Source: Clostridium sp. UBA701 (GTDB taxonomy: Bacteria; Bacillota; Clostridia; Clostridiales; Clostridiaceae). From it: a stretch of DNA of 64,000 nt. The notes under the pieces were generated by a model. The model saw nothing but the letters and a program-made list of their open reading frames with translations. It searched no databases and was not told the origin of the DNA. The stretch spans positions 62,001-126,000 of the forward strand of contig DBMJ01000016.1 of the NCBI GenBank assembly GCA_002298125.1, given 5' to 3'. Position 1 is the first letter of the stretch, and each line of letters opens with the position of its first letter. Shown here piece after piece: positions 8,882 through 18,306 of the stretch. The translations under genes were made by a program, and so were the position numbers.

Positions 8882-9706
8882 ATGGAGGAGTGCATTGGAA
8901 AGTTAAAGGAAACTGCCCGTACCATACGAAGAGATATTGTAACCATGTTAACAGAATCTGCTTCTGGTCATCCAGGTGGTTCATTATCAGCCGTGGAGAT
9001 ACTTACGGTTTTATATTTTAAGGAAATGAAAATAGACCCATCAAAGCCAAATTGGGAGGACAGGGATAGATTTGTGCTTTCAAAAGGACATGCAGCCCCA
9101 GTGCTTTACAGTACCTTGGCAAGAAAGGGCTACTTTGCCGTGGATGAGCTTATGAAGCTTAGAAAATTCCACTCTATTTTGCAGGGACATCCTAATATGA
9201 ACTATGTACCTGGAGTGGATATGTCTACAGGCTCCTTAGGACAGGGAATATCTGCAGCAGTAGGTATGGCCTTAGCAGGAAAGCTTGATAAGAAGGACTA
9301 CAGAGTATATGCTCTCTTAGGAGATGGAGAACTAGAGGAGGGTCAAGTTTGGGAGGCTTCTATGGCAGCAGCTCATTATAAGCTTGATAACCTTACAGCC
9401 TTTGTGGACCACAACGGTCTGCAAATAGATGGTCCTTGTGAAGAGGTTATGTCTCCAGACCCTGTGGCAGATAAGTTCAGAGCCTTTGGATGGCATACCA
9501 TATCTGTGGATGGACACAATCTGGAGGAGCTCATAGCAGCTATAGAGGAAGCCAGAAATATGAAGGGAAAGCCTACTATGATAGTATGTGAAACTATTAA
9601 GGGTAAGGGTGTATCCTTCATGGAAAACCAAGTAGGCTGGCATGGTACCGCACCTACTAGAGAACAATGTGAGTTGGCCTTAAGAGAATTAGGGGGTGTA
9701 GAGTAA
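8882..9706 (+). CDS. Transketolase, N-terminal (ThDP/pyrophosphate-binding) subunit
   Basis: First half of a split transketolase of the non-oxidative pentose phosphate pathway. Motifs are SGHPGGSLSAVEILTVLYF, VLSKGHAAPVLYS, STGSLGQGISAAVGMAL and the thiamine diphosphate/Mg site GDGELEEGQVWEA. ATG 8882 (274 codons) is chosen because it begins at the conserved helix and follows AGGTG by 5 bases; a TTG at 8858 would add 8 residues with no ribosome site. The stop overlaps the C-terminal subunit's ATG by one base. Confidence 0.93.
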   Translation: MEECIGKLKETARTIRRDIVTMLTESASGHPGGSLSAVEILTVLYFKEMKIDPSKPNWEDRDRFVLSKGHAAPVLYSTLARKGYFAVDELMKLRKFHSILQGHPNMNYVPGVDMSTGSLGQGISAAVGMALAGKLDKKDYRVYALLGDGELEEGQVWEASMAAAHYKLDNLTAFVDHNGLQIDGPCEEVMSPDPVADKFRAFGWHTISVDGHNLEELIAAIEEARNMKGKPTMIVCETIKGKGVSFMENQVGWHGTAPTREQCELALRELGGVE

Positions 9707-10644
9707 TGGGAAAGATTGCTACCAGAGAAGCTTATGGAAAAGCTCTAGCTATGCTAGGCGGAGAAAATGAAAACATAGTAGTTTTGGATGCAGATTTATC
9801 TAAATCTACTAAAACTGTAGATTTTAAAAAGCTATATGCTGATAGATTTATAAATATGGGTATAGCAGAGGGAAACATGATGTCTGTAGCTGCTGGTCTA
9901 GCTGCAGCTGGAAAGCTGCCCTTTGTCAGCACCTTTGCAATGTTTGCAGCAGGCCGCGGCTTTGAGCAGATAAGAAATTCTATAGGATATCCTCATCTAA
10001 ACGTAAAGATATGCGCTACCCATGCAGGTCTTACTGTAGGAGAAGATGGAGCCTCTCATCAATCCATTGAGGATATTGCCCTTATGAGAACTATACCAGG
10101 CATGACAGTTATCTGCCCTAGTGATGGAAAAGAGACTGAGGAAGCTATTAAGGCTGTAGCAGAGCTAGATGGGCCTTGCTATGTACGTCTTGGAAGATCC
10201 GCTGTAGGAGATATCAATACCTCCGAGGATTATAAGTTTGAAATAGGTAAGGCAGTTACCCTAAGAGAGGGTAAGGATGCAGTGGTTATTGCCACAGGCA
10301 TCATGGTAGAGGCTGCTCTTGAAGCTTACAACATACTGGCAGAAGAGGGAATTAAGATTTCTGTACTAAATGTACACACCATTAAGCCTTTAGATGTAGA
10401 AGCTATAGCAGCTGCAGCAAAGAATACCGGCCTTGTTATTACTGCAGAGGAACACAGCATCCTAGGAGGACTTGGAGGAGCTGTATGTGAAGCAGTATGT
10501 GAAAACTACCCTGTACCAGTGTTTAGAGTGGGAATAAAGGATACCTTCGGCGAGAGCGGAAAGCCAGCAGAGCTTTTAAAGGCTTATGGTCTAACTGCAG
10601 AGGACATTGTAAAAGCAGTAAAGAAGGGCCTTACAATTAAATAG
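9706..10644 (+). CDS. Transketolase, C-terminal (pyrimidine-binding) subunit
   Basis: Second half of the split enzyme, 312 residues. Its Pyr domain has MGIAEGNMMSVAAGLAAAGK, with the Glu that activates thiamine, and the motif CATHAGLTVGEDGASHQSIE. The transketolase C-terminal domain includes ITAEEHSILGGLGGAV. It must pair with the upstream subunit for activity. Starts at ATG 9706 inside a TAATG junction, so translation should be coupled to give equal amounts. It could in principle be the DXS-like arrangement, but DXPS synthases are single-chain and longer. Confidence 0.95.
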   Translation: MGKIATREAYGKALAMLGGENENIVVLDADLSKSTKTVDFKKLYADRFINMGIAEGNMMSVAAGLAAAGKLPFVSTFAMFAAGRGFEQIRNSIGYPHLNVKICATHAGLTVGEDGASHQSIEDIALMRTIPGMTVICPSDGKETEEAIKAVAELDGPCYVRLGRSAVGDINTSEDYKFEIGKAVTLREGKDAVVIATGIMVEAALEAYNILAEEGIKISVLNVHTIKPLDVEAIAAAAKNTGLVITAEEHSILGGLGGAVCEAVCENYPVPVFRVGIKDTFGESGKPAELLKAYGLTAEDIVKAVKKGLTIK

Positions 10645-10650
10645 ATAGTA

Positions 10651-10680
10651 AAAAACACTTGCTATGCAGGTGTTTTTTTA
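10651..10680 (+). terminator. Terminator after transketolase
   Basis: The stem ACACTTGC / GCAGGTGT has a 3-base loop and is preceded by A-rich and followed by T-rich sequence (seven T). Confidence 0.9.
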
Positions 10681-10863
10681 TTTCAATACATTTTAGTGTA
10701 AAAAATCATAGAAAGTAGCATGAGCTAAATTGGAAATGGCTTGAAATAATAATAAAATTATAATAGAATTAAAACAACATATAATATCCACTCTATTGGC
10801 ATCTCAGTAAATACGTAACTGTCTCAAATTAACTTTAAATAAATTTAAAAGGAGGCACGTTTA

Positions 10864-13833
10864 ATGAAATCCAAAAATTCCAAAAGACTTCTATCCCTAG
10901 TACTATCCTTAGCTATGGTATTTAGTGTTATTGGCGTACATCTTCCTGTTTACGCAGAGACAAGCCCTGTACAAATAACAATATTCCATACTAACGATAT
11001 GCATGGAAGACTGTTAGACGCCTTTAATACTGCATCACCGCCTGCACTTACACAAATAGGAGCAGACTATATTGCAGCAATTAAACAAAGCGTACCAGGA
11101 GCATTGCTTATCGATGCAGGTGATGCCACACAGGGGTTGCCATTTGCATCACTTAGCAAGGGTGCTGACGTTATTAAGCTTATGAATGCAGCAGGCTACG
11201 ATGGTATGGCATTAGGAAACCACGAATTTGACTATGGCAAGGATCAGGTGCTTATCAATGCAAAGCTAGCAAACTTTCCAGTGGTTTCAGCTAATACTTT
11301 GGAGAATGGACAACCTATTCTCAAGGACGTAAACGGAAATAATGGGACAAACTTCATTAAAACTGTAAATGGAGTTAAGGTTGGGTTCTTTGGTATTACC
11401 ACTGAAGAGACTTTATACAAAACAAATCCGGCAAATCTTCCTGGAGTAACCTTTGCAGACCCAATACAGACTTCAAAGACTGAGGTTAGCAAGCTTAAAG
11501 CCCAGGGTGCACAAGTAATTGTGGGAATAATGCACATAGGAAATGACTCCTCTAGTGAAATAATAAGTGAAGACATTGCCAATGCTGTGAATGGAATAAA
11601 TGTAATAATAGATGGGCACAGTCACAGCGTAGAAAATAAAGTAGTGAATAATACTCTTATTGCACAGACAAGCTGCTATAATGCCAATGTTGGCAGGCTT
11701 GATATTACAGTTGACAGTAACGGTAATATCACCTTTGCTGAAAGCCTAATAAAAGCAGCAAATGTTGCTAGTGCATATACTCCAGTGAAAGCTGTACAAG
11801 ACTTGGCAAAGCAAATAAATGATTCACAAAAGCCAATCTTTGAAGCTGTGGTTGGCCGTACAGATACACCACTTTGGGGTGGAACTGTAAATGGTTTATC
11901 TATTGGAAGGCTTACTGAAACAAACATGGGAGATTTAGTAGCTGATGCAATGGTATATGGAGCTAAATCACAGGTAAAGGGAACTTCCTTTGAGGGTCTT
12001 CCGGTGGTTTCTCTAGAAAATGGAGGCGGCGTACGTGATTCCATACCAGCAGGTAGTATTACACAAGGTCAAGTAATAACGGTACTGCCCTTTGGTAATA
12101 TATTATCTTTAAAAGAAGTAACACCTGACATACTCTACAAGGTGTTAGAAAATGGGGTTTCAAAAGTAACACAGGATCCTGTAACTGGAATAATTAAAAC
12201 AGCAGATGGACGCTTTCCACAGATTTCCGGTATGAGATTTGAATATAATCCAGCAAATACACCATCAAATACTGATGCTACAAAACCACCGCTTGTAACA
12301 GGTAATAGAGTAACAAAAATAGTACTTCTCAATGAAGATGGTACTGATAAAAAGGTGCTTGACCGTAATGACAGCACCACAAGAATTGTACTAGCTTCTA
12401 ATGACTTTGAAATAGGCGGCGGAGATGGCTATACCATGCTTGCAGCACTTAAGAATATAGGGGAGGGCAATGCACTAGATGTAATAGCTGCTCAGTATAT
12501 TACAAAGCTTACTGAGGAAGGCGGCGGTTCCTTCTCATATCCTGCAGCAAAAGGTAGAACAAAAGTTGTTAATGACCATGAATTCCAAGCCTACCAAGCT
12601 TCCATCACTGTTAAAAATGGTGTAGACCCAGCAAAGGATACTCTATTTACCTATAGGGTTGACAATGGGACAAAGGGTACTGCCACAACTGATTCAAATG
12701 GTGTACTCAAAATAGAAGGTCTTGCTGCAGGTCCGCATACAATTAATATTTCTAAGGATGGATATGCAGTAGATGTATATGTTAATAATATGATAGGCTC
12801 AGTTGCTCCAAGCTCTACACTGCTTGCAACTCCAGCAGTGGGTGTAATTAACCTAATTAATGCACTACCGGTTAGTGTAACCCTTGCAGATGGAGCAAAG
12901 ATAGCAGAAGCAAGGGAGGTTTACGATGGATTACCAAGCAGCATAAGAATCCTTGTAACAAATTATGAAAAGCTCACTGTAGCTGAAGAGGCTCTTGCAC
13001 AGCTGAAAAAGGAAATGGCAGATGCAGTAATTGGTAAGATTAATGCCATTCCTGATATTAGCAACCTTGCACTTTCAGACAAGGCAAAGGTTACAGCTGC
13101 AAGAGAAGCCTATGACTTATTACAGTCAGATATAAAGCCTATGATAACAAACTATAAGACTCTTACTATGGCAGAGGCAATGCTTGCCAATCTAGAGGCA
13201 ATTAATAATGCTGAAGCTAAATCAACTACTACAGTTGATGTTACTGACAATCCTGTAGGAAGCAAAAATATATTTAATGCTATAAAGGGACAAGACAAGA
13301 AGGTGACCTTTACAATGGAAGGAATCACTTGGACATTTAATGGCTTAGATATAAAAGATGCTGTTACTGCGGACATAGATCTTTCTTTAAAGCCTGTTTC
13401 TAGCGAACTTAAAGCTAAGGAAGCTGCCAAGATAAAGGCTGCAGCAGGGAAAGACCTTCCTATATTCTCTTTCTCCTTTAATTATGAGGGAGCTCTACCA
13501 GGAAAGGCTTCAGTCACTATATTCCTAGGTACCTCTTGGGCTAATAAGACTGTGAATATATGCAGATATTATGAAGATAAGAATTCCTATGAGACCATTG
13601 ATACTGTAAAGGTGGATGAGAATGGATATGCTGTCTTTACAACAGATCACTGCAGTGATTACTTTGCTGTAGAATCTACCTACACAAACTCAAATGGTGT
13701 AGTAACACAGCTTCCAAAGACAGGTGCTCCATTTGACATGGGTATACTAATTAACTTTGGTATGGCTATAGCTGGACTTGGAGCAATTGTTATCATTCTT
13801 GATGAAAAAAATAGAAGAAAAGAAATAGCATAG
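10864..13833 (+). CDS. Sortase-anchored 5'-nucleotidase / 2',3'-cyclic phosphodiesterase-type surface enzyme
   Basis: A 989-residue cell-wall protein. Residues 1-32 are a signal peptide. A calcineurin-like metallophosphoesterase domain follows: FHTNDMHGRL, DAGDATQG, GNHEFDYG and DGHSHSVEN, all metal ligands present. Then comes the 5'-nucleotidase C-terminal substrate domain (about 335-580, LENGGGVRDSIPAG). After a small PEGA/Cna-like repeat there are two related 60-residue helical repeats (residues 670-790, ADGAKIAEAREVYDGL and SDKAKVTAAREAYDLL), a beta-rich domain, and an LPKTG sortase signal with hydrophobic segment and basic tail. It should hydrolyse extracellular nucleotides. AGGAGG lies 9 bases before ATG 10864. 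Confidence 0.93.
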   Translation: MKSKNSKRLLSLVLSLAMVFSVIGVHLPVYAETSPVQITIFHTNDMHGRLLDAFNTASPPALTQIGADYIAAIKQSVPGALLIDAGDATQGLPFASLSKGADVIKLMNAAGYDGMALGNHEFDYGKDQVLINAKLANFPVVSANTLENGQPILKDVNGNNGTNFIKTVNGVKVGFFGITTEETLYKTNPANLPGVTFADPIQTSKTEVSKLKAQGAQVIVGIMHIGNDSSSEIISEDIANAVNGINVIIDGHSHSVENKVVNNTLIAQTSCYNANVGRLDITVDSNGNITFAESLIKAANVASAYTPVKAVQDLAKQINDSQKPIFEAVVGRTDTPLWGGTVNGLSIGRLTETNMGDLVADAMVYGAKSQVKGTSFEGLPVVSLENGGGVRDSIPAGSITQGQVITVLPFGNILSLKEVTPDILYKVLENGVSKVTQDPVTGIIKTADGRFPQISGMRFEYNPANTPSNTDATKPPLVTGNRVTKIVLLNEDGTDKKVLDRNDSTTRIVLASNDFEIGGGDGYTMLAALKNIGEGNALDVIAAQYITKLTEEGGGSFSYPAAKGRTKVVNDHEFQAYQASITVKNGVDPAKDTLFTYRVDNGTKGTATTDSNGVLKIEGLAAGPHTINISKDGYAVDVYVNNMIGSVAPSSTLLATPAVGVINLINALPVSVTLADGAKIAEAREVYDGLPSSIRILVTNYEKLTVAEEALAQLKKEMADAVIGKINAIPDISNLALSDKAKVTAAREAYDLLQSDIKPMITNYKTLTMAEAMLANLEAINNAEAKSTTTVDVTDNPVGSKNIFNAIKGQDKKVTFTMEGITWTFNGLDIKDAVTADIDLSLKPVSSELKAKEAAKIKAAAGKDLPIFSFSFNYEGALPGKASVTIFLGTSWANKTVNICRYYEDKNSYETIDTVKVDENGYAVFTTDHCSDYFAVESTYTNSNGVVTQLPKTGAPFDMGILINFGMAIAGLGAIVIILDEKNRRKEIA

Positions 13834-13841
13834 TTTAGAGC

Positions 13842-13886
13842 TTAAGAGACCTTTCTCTGTTTAGAGTAAGGGTCTCTTTTTTTTCT
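13842..13886 (+). terminator. Terminator after the surface nucleotidase
   Basis: AGAGACC pairs with GGTCTCT, flanking an inner CTCT/AGAG stem, and eight or more T residues follow. Confidence 0.85.
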
Positions 13887-13971
13887 ATATTTTTTTTCAA
13901 ATTTTATGTTATAATAATGAAGAAAACAGATAAATATAGCATTAAGCCCCATATGTTAGGAGGAATATTTT

Positions 13972-14319
13972 ATGAAATGTTTTTTTGAGGATGCTCTATA
14001 TTGCTTAAAGCTTGCTTTATATATATTTGTACCAGCCTTTATCCTAGGCATAATAATTGGTTATTTTTTATATGGAGTAGATCCCAAGCTCATAGTTCTC
14101 TCAGGAGTAAATGTAAACTACGTAGTAGCTTGTGCGGGCTTGTTTTTAGTGGTGCTTTCCTTTACCAAGGAGCATCTTATGAGACCGCTAAACTATGAGC
14201 AAAAATGGAAGATGTACTTTAAATGCTTTAATCTGTCTCATGTAATATTTTTTATTGGATTATATATACTTGTTTTTGCAGGAGCAGTAGATGTTTTAGC
14301 CCATTATATTTGGCAATAG
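13972..14319 (+). CDS. Small three-helix membrane protein (115 aa)
   Basis: An unrecognised integral membrane protein. Hydrophobic segments lie near residues 12-34, 42-64 and 88-110, separated by a basic loop (FTKEHLMRPLNYEQKWKMYF). AGGAGG lies 8 bases before ATG 13972. It ends 14 bases before the YitT-family gene, so the two are probably one unit. No function can be assigned. Confidence 0.75.
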   Translation: MKCFFEDALYCLKLALYIFVPAFILGIIIGYFLYGVDPKLIVLSGVNVNYVVACAGLFLVVLSFTKEHLMRPLNYEQKWKMYFKCFNLSHVIFFIGLYILVFAGAVDVLAHYIWQ

Positions 14320-14333
14320 AAGGAAGTGACGTA

Positions 14334-15179
14334 ATGAAAAAATTTAAAGATTATCTGCAGATAACCTTCGGAGTATTGATACTTGCTTTTGCTACTCAAT
14401 TTTTCCTGGTACCTAATAAGATAGCAGCAGGTGGAGTTACGGGAATAGCTATTATTATAAATCATTTTGTGCCCTTTTTACCCATAGGAAGTCTTATGCT
14501 GGGAATGAATCTTATATTGTTTATTATAGCCTTTATAGTGATAGGACCTCAGTTTGGAGGAAAGACCATCTTTGCAAGCTTAGGCTTATCTGGTTCCATA
14601 TGGGCACTTGAAGCTTTCTTTGGAACAGGCATAGCTATCACTAGGGACCCTATGCTGGCAACTATCTTTGGAACCCTTATTAGTGGAATTGGTATGGGAG
14701 TTGTTTTTAATGCAAATTCCTCCACTGGAGGCACAGATATCCTTGCTAAGATTCTAAACAAGTTTGTAGAAATGGATATTGGAAAGTCCCTGCTTATGGT
14801 AGATTTTGTGGTTACCATTACTGCTGGGTTAACCTTTGGTGCAGATGTGGGAATGTATGCACTGCTGGCAGTAGTACTAAATGGTTTTGTCATTGATTAT
14901 GTAATAGAGGGACTTAATATTACCAAGCAGGTTATGGTAGTAAGCAATAAGTTTGAAGTTATAGGCGATTATATTATGAAAGACCTAGATAGAGGCTGCA
15001 CTCTCCTTGAAGGAAAGGGAGGCTATAGTCATAATAAAACCCCTATACTATACGCTGTGGTAAATAGAAAAGAATTTATCAGACTTAAAAATTACATCAG
15101 AGAAGTAGACCCCTCAGCCTTTATTAGTGTTATAGAGGTTCATGAGGTGCTTGGAAATGGTTTTAAAGATATAACTTAA
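14334..15179 (+). CDS. YitT family membrane protein (DUF161 + DUF2179)
   Basis: The 281-residue protein has five or six transmembrane segments in the first 190 residues, with the family pattern PNKIAAGGVTGIAIIINHF and NANSSTGGTDILAKI. A cytosolic DUF2179 domain follows (GCTLLEGKGGYS, then VDPSAFISVIEVHEVLG). YitT proteins are widespread in Firmicutes; their transport role is not established. ATG 14334 is preferred over the in-frame TTG 14310 because AGGAAG lies 9 bases upstream of it. Confidence 0.92.
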   Translation: MKKFKDYLQITFGVLILAFATQFFLVPNKIAAGGVTGIAIIINHFVPFLPIGSLMLGMNLILFIIAFIVIGPQFGGKTIFASLGLSGSIWALEAFFGTGIAITRDPMLATIFGTLISGIGMGVVFNANSSTGGTDILAKILNKFVEMDIGKSLLMVDFVVTITAGLTFGADVGMYALLAVVLNGFVIDYVIEGLNITKQVMVVSNKFEVIGDYIMKDLDRGCTLLEGKGGYSHNKTPILYAVVNRKEFIRLKNYIREVDPSAFISVIEVHEVLGNGFKDIT

Positions 15180-15191
15180 AATTGTAAAAAC

Positions 15192-15236
15192 AATACACGT
15201 TTTGTCTATTATGTCAAAACGTGTATTAATTTTTAG
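15192..15236 (+). terminator. Terminator after the yitT-family gene
   Basis: A perfect 13-bp stem AATACACGTTTTG / CAAAACGTGTATT with a 10-base loop, then AATTTTT. Confidence 0.88.
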
Positions 15237-15371
15237 AAAAAATATAGAAAAATGCATAAAACTTCTTAAAGTTTGTTGGTAATTAGTTTTCATTTTTATG
15301 TCTTATTATGTTATAATGAAATGGCAGTAGTAGAATAAAGCGAAACTTAATCGTATTGAGGAGTTGTTGCT

Positions 15372-16058
15372 ATGATAGAATTTCAACATGTTACAAAAAT
15401 CTACAATAATAATGTATGCGCACTGTCAGATGTAAATCTATCCATAGAACGGGGAGAATTTGTTTTCCTAGTAGGACCAAGCGGAGCAGGAAAATCTACC
15501 TTTATTAAGATGCTCTTAAAGGAAGTAGAGCCTACCAATGGAAAGATAGTAATAAACAATGTTAAGCTGGATGCCTTGCCTAGAAAGCAGGTACCATATT
15601 ATAGAAGAAAAATTGGTATGGTTTTTCAGGACTTTAGACTGATTCCTACCTTAAATGTATATGAGAATGTAGCCTTTGCCATGAGAGTTATTGAAGCCTC
15701 ACCAAGGGATATAAGAAAGCGAGTTCCCATGGTGCTCTCTTTAGTAGGTCTATCCACTAAATATAAGGCCTTCCCTCATGAGCTTTCTGGAGGAGAGCAA
15801 CAGAGGGTATCTTTAGCAAGAGCTATTGTAAACAATCCATCTATTGTCATAGCGGATGAGCCTACAGGTAACTTAGACCCAGATACAGCCATGGGCATCA
15901 TGGAGATATTAAATGATATCAACCATGCAGGTACCACTATTTTAATGGCTACTCATGCAAGGGAGATAGTGGATAACATGAGAAAAAGAGTTATAGCCAT
16001 AGAAAAAGGCACTATAGTAAGAGACGAGCAGAGAGGGGTGTATGGCTATGAAGATTAA
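15372..16058 (+). CDS. ftsE: Cell-division ATP-binding protein FtsE
   Basis: ABC-type ATPase of the FtsEX complex, which couples septal ATP hydrolysis to activation of a peptidoglycan hydrolase. In 228 residues it has Walker A GPSGAGKST (36-44), Q-loop VFQDFRLIP, signature LSGGEQQRVSLARAI, Walker B IVIADEPTGNLDP and the switch His in MATHAREIV. GAGGAG lies 10 bases before ATG 15372. It overlaps ftsX by 11 bases. Confidence 0.97.
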   Translation: MIEFQHVTKIYNNNVCALSDVNLSIERGEFVFLVGPSGAGKSTFIKMLLKEVEPTNGKIVINNVKLDALPRKQVPYYRRKIGMVFQDFRLIPTLNVYENVAFAMRVIEASPRDIRKRVPMVLSLVGLSTKYKAFPHELSGGEQQRVSLARAIVNNPSIVIADEPTGNLDPDTAMGIMEILNDINHAGTTILMATHAREIVDNMRKRVIAIEKGTIVRDEQRGVYGYED

Positions 16059-16947
16059 TACATTGAAATATTTTCTTATGGATGCATCAAAGAGCTTTAC
16101 AAGAAACAAGACCATCACTTTAGCCTCCTGTGCTACAGTGGCAACTACTCTGTTTATAATGGGTATTTTTTTGCTCACTCTTTTAAATGTAAACCAAGGA
16201 ATACTTGGTGTTCAATCCAATCTGCAAGCAGAAATATATATAAATGATAATATAACCTTAGATCAGCAAACGGCTTTGGAAAATACTATAAGAAGTACTG
16301 ATGGGGTTAAGGATATTAAATTTGTAAGCAAGGAAGAGGCGCTAAAGAAGCTTAGGGACACCTTTGGCGCAGATAATCAGGAGCTTACTGAGGGAATGGA
16401 ACAGGCTAACCCTCTGCCAGCAAACTATATTGTAAAGGTTACTAGCCCAGATAAAATTAGTAATGTTATAAAAAATGTTCAGGGTATGCCCGGCATATAC
16501 CAAATAAGTGATGTAAGAGATCTGGTAAACAAGGTACAGAAGATATCTAATGCTGTTAAGTACGTGGGATTAGGACTTTTTCTATTGCTATCTGGAGTCT
16601 CACTATTTTTAATAAGCAACACCATCAAGCTAGCAGTTTATGCAAGAAGAAGAGAAATAGGTATTATGAAATTTATAGGTGCTACAGACTGGTTTATACG
16701 CTGGCCCTTTATATTTGAGGGAATGTTTATGGGTGTAGCTGGGGCATTAATGTCCTTAATAGTAGTATTTTATACCTATAGGCTTGTACTGGCTAAGTTC
16801 TCCACAGAGCTTTTAGAGCTTATGTCAGTAAAACTAGTGCCAGCCTCCTATGTATTCACTCACATGTCCTGGGAATTTTTATTGGCTGGTATAGCCATAG
16901 GAGTTTTTGGAAGTATAATGGCAATAAGAAAATTCCTAAAGGTATAG
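16048..16947 (+). CDS. ftsX: Cell-division protein FtsX
   Basis: Membrane partner of FtsE, about 299 residues. A cytosolic start (MKINTLKYFLMDASKS) precedes TM1 (about 26-48). An extracellular loop (50-165) contacts the hydrolase, and three further TM helices (about 175, 225 and 275) end in a short tail; this is the FtsX topology. ATG 16048 is preferred over 16042 because AGAGGGG ends 8 bases before it and only 2 before the other. Confidence 0.96.
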   Translation: MKINTLKYFLMDASKSFTRNKTITLASCATVATTLFIMGIFLLTLLNVNQGILGVQSNLQAEIYINDNITLDQQTALENTIRSTDGVKDIKFVSKEEALKKLRDTFGADNQELTEGMEQANPLPANYIVKVTSPDKISNVIKNVQGMPGIYQISDVRDLVNKVQKISNAVKYVGLGLFLLLSGVSLFLISNTIKLAVYARRREIGIMKFIGATDWFIRWPFIFEGMFMGVAGALMSLIVVFYTYRLVLAKFSTELLELMSVKLVPASYVFTHMSWEFLLAGIAIGVFGSIMAIRKFLKV

Positions 16948-16989
16948 GGATTAATAATTATATTAGATTTAACTTGAGGATGTGGGGTA

Positions 16990-18156
16990 ATGAGAAAAGG
17001 GATATTTGCAGTATTATTGCTATGTCTTACTGTGACCTTAACCTGGGGAGCTAGGGCAGATGAGATAGACAAAGCCAAACAACAGCTTGATTCTACTAAA
17101 AATAACATAGACAAGTATCAAAAAGAAATTAAAAATATAAACAAAGACAAGGAAGCAGCAGAGGTGGACTTGAAGGCACTGTCCTCAGAGATTACTGAGC
17201 TTAACAACTCCATATATGCCCTAAAGAGTGAAGCTGATGTATTAAAGAGCGAAATAAAAGCTACGGAGGATAGTCTAGCTCAGTGTGAGGAAGATCAAAA
17301 GCACCAGCAGGAGCTATTCTATAAGAGAGTAAGGGTGCTATATACCTCTGGAGGTACCGGTTATCTAGAGGCAGTATTATCCTCTAAGAGCCTAAGTGAG
17401 GCCATTGATAGAGTACAGTATCTTAAAACCATAATAGCCCATGATAAAAAGCTTGAACAGGAGCTTTTGAATACAAAAAAAGAAATTACTTCAAAGAAGG
17501 AAGGGCTTATAGCTAAGCAGCAAAGGCTGGAGGCAAATAAAGCAGAGCTTAGTACTAAAAAAGACTCTATGGATTCTAAATCAGCTAAGCAAAAACAGGT
17601 CATTACTCAATTAGAAAAGAGTAAGTCCTCCTATGAAAAGCTAATAGCCCAAGAAAAGGAAGATTCAAAGGCTCTTGAGGCTAAGATTAAAAAGCTAATG
17701 GAGGACAAGCAAAATTCCTCCAGTGGAGGAGGGCAAAAACCAGGCGGAGGTACTGTGGTACAGGGAAAGCTTTACTGTGTCACAGGTAAGCCCTATGTGA
17801 TAACCTCTCCTTACGGTTGGAGAGTACATCCTGTCTATGGAACCTCAAAATTCCACTCTGGGCTGGATATTGGAGTATACTCCGGCACTCCTCTTTACTC
17901 ACTTACAGATGGAATAGTAATATTTTCTGGAGTGCAGTCTGGTTATGGCAATATAATCATGGTGAGCCATGGAAACATTATAAGTGTATATGCTCACTGC
18001 TCTAAACTAGTGGCAGCAGCAGGACAGCAGGTAAAAGGTGGACAACTTATTGCCTACTCAGGAAACACTGGTGTATCTACGGGACCTCATCTTCACTATG
18101 AGATCAGAAAAACTAATGGTGAGACTACTGATCCTCTTCCATACTACATAAGATAA
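16990..18156 (+). CDS. Secreted EnvC/PcsB-type M23 murein hydrolase
   Basis: The 388-residue exported protein starts with a signal peptide (residues 1-23, ending GARA). Two long coiled-coil segments (about 25-110 and 150-240) follow, then a Gly-rich linker and a C-terminal M23 LytM domain. The zinc ligands are intact: KFHSGLDIG (His, Asp), YAHCSKL and GPHLHYEIR (His). Directly after ftsEX, it is the expected hydrolase partner, with the coiled coil docking on FtsX. TGAGGATGTGG lies before ATG 16990. Confidence 0.95.
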   Translation: MRKGIFAVLLLCLTVTLTWGARADEIDKAKQQLDSTKNNIDKYQKEIKNINKDKEAAEVDLKALSSEITELNNSIYALKSEADVLKSEIKATEDSLAQCEEDQKHQQELFYKRVRVLYTSGGTGYLEAVLSSKSLSEAIDRVQYLKTIIAHDKKLEQELLNTKKEITSKKEGLIAKQQRLEANKAELSTKKDSMDSKSAKQKQVITQLEKSKSSYEKLIAQEKEDSKALEAKIKKLMEDKQNSSSGGGQKPGGGTVVQGKLYCVTGKPYVITSPYGWRVHPVYGTSKFHSGLDIGVYSGTPLYSLTDGIVIFSGVQSGYGNIIMVSHGNIISVYAHCSKLVAAAGQQVKGGQLIAYSGNTGVSTGPHLHYEIRKTNGETTDPLPYYIR

Positions 18157-18160
18157 GCAA

Positions 18161-18190
18161 AAGGAACTGCAAATTGGCAGTTCCTTTTTC
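18161..18190 (+). terminator. Terminator after the M23 hydrolase
   Basis: AGGAACTGC / GCAGTTCCT (9-bp stem, 6-base loop) is followed by TTTTC, starting 6 bases after the stop. Confidence 0.88.
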
Positions 18191-18222
18191 GTGGGAAAAA
18201 ATAAAACCTTCTCTACTTTATT

Positions 18223-18252
18223 TTGCAAAAATATTTTTATTAGTGTTATAAT
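18223..18252 (+). promoter_or_regulatory. Promoter for the S41 protease gene
   Basis: TTGCAA (18223) and a perfect TATAAT (18247-18252) are 18 bases apart, 54 bases upstream of ATG 18307. Confidence 0.65.
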
Positions 18253-18306
18253 TATTAGGTGCATACATAAATAATATAAGTATGATTAATCCGTGGAGGT
18301 GCTTTA

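Noticed and set aside
9332..9667. Minus-strand ORFs of about 100 codons opposite transketolase, uvrA and other genes
   Set aside because: They lie wholly inside well-conserved genes, lack ribosome sites and give no recognisable proteins.
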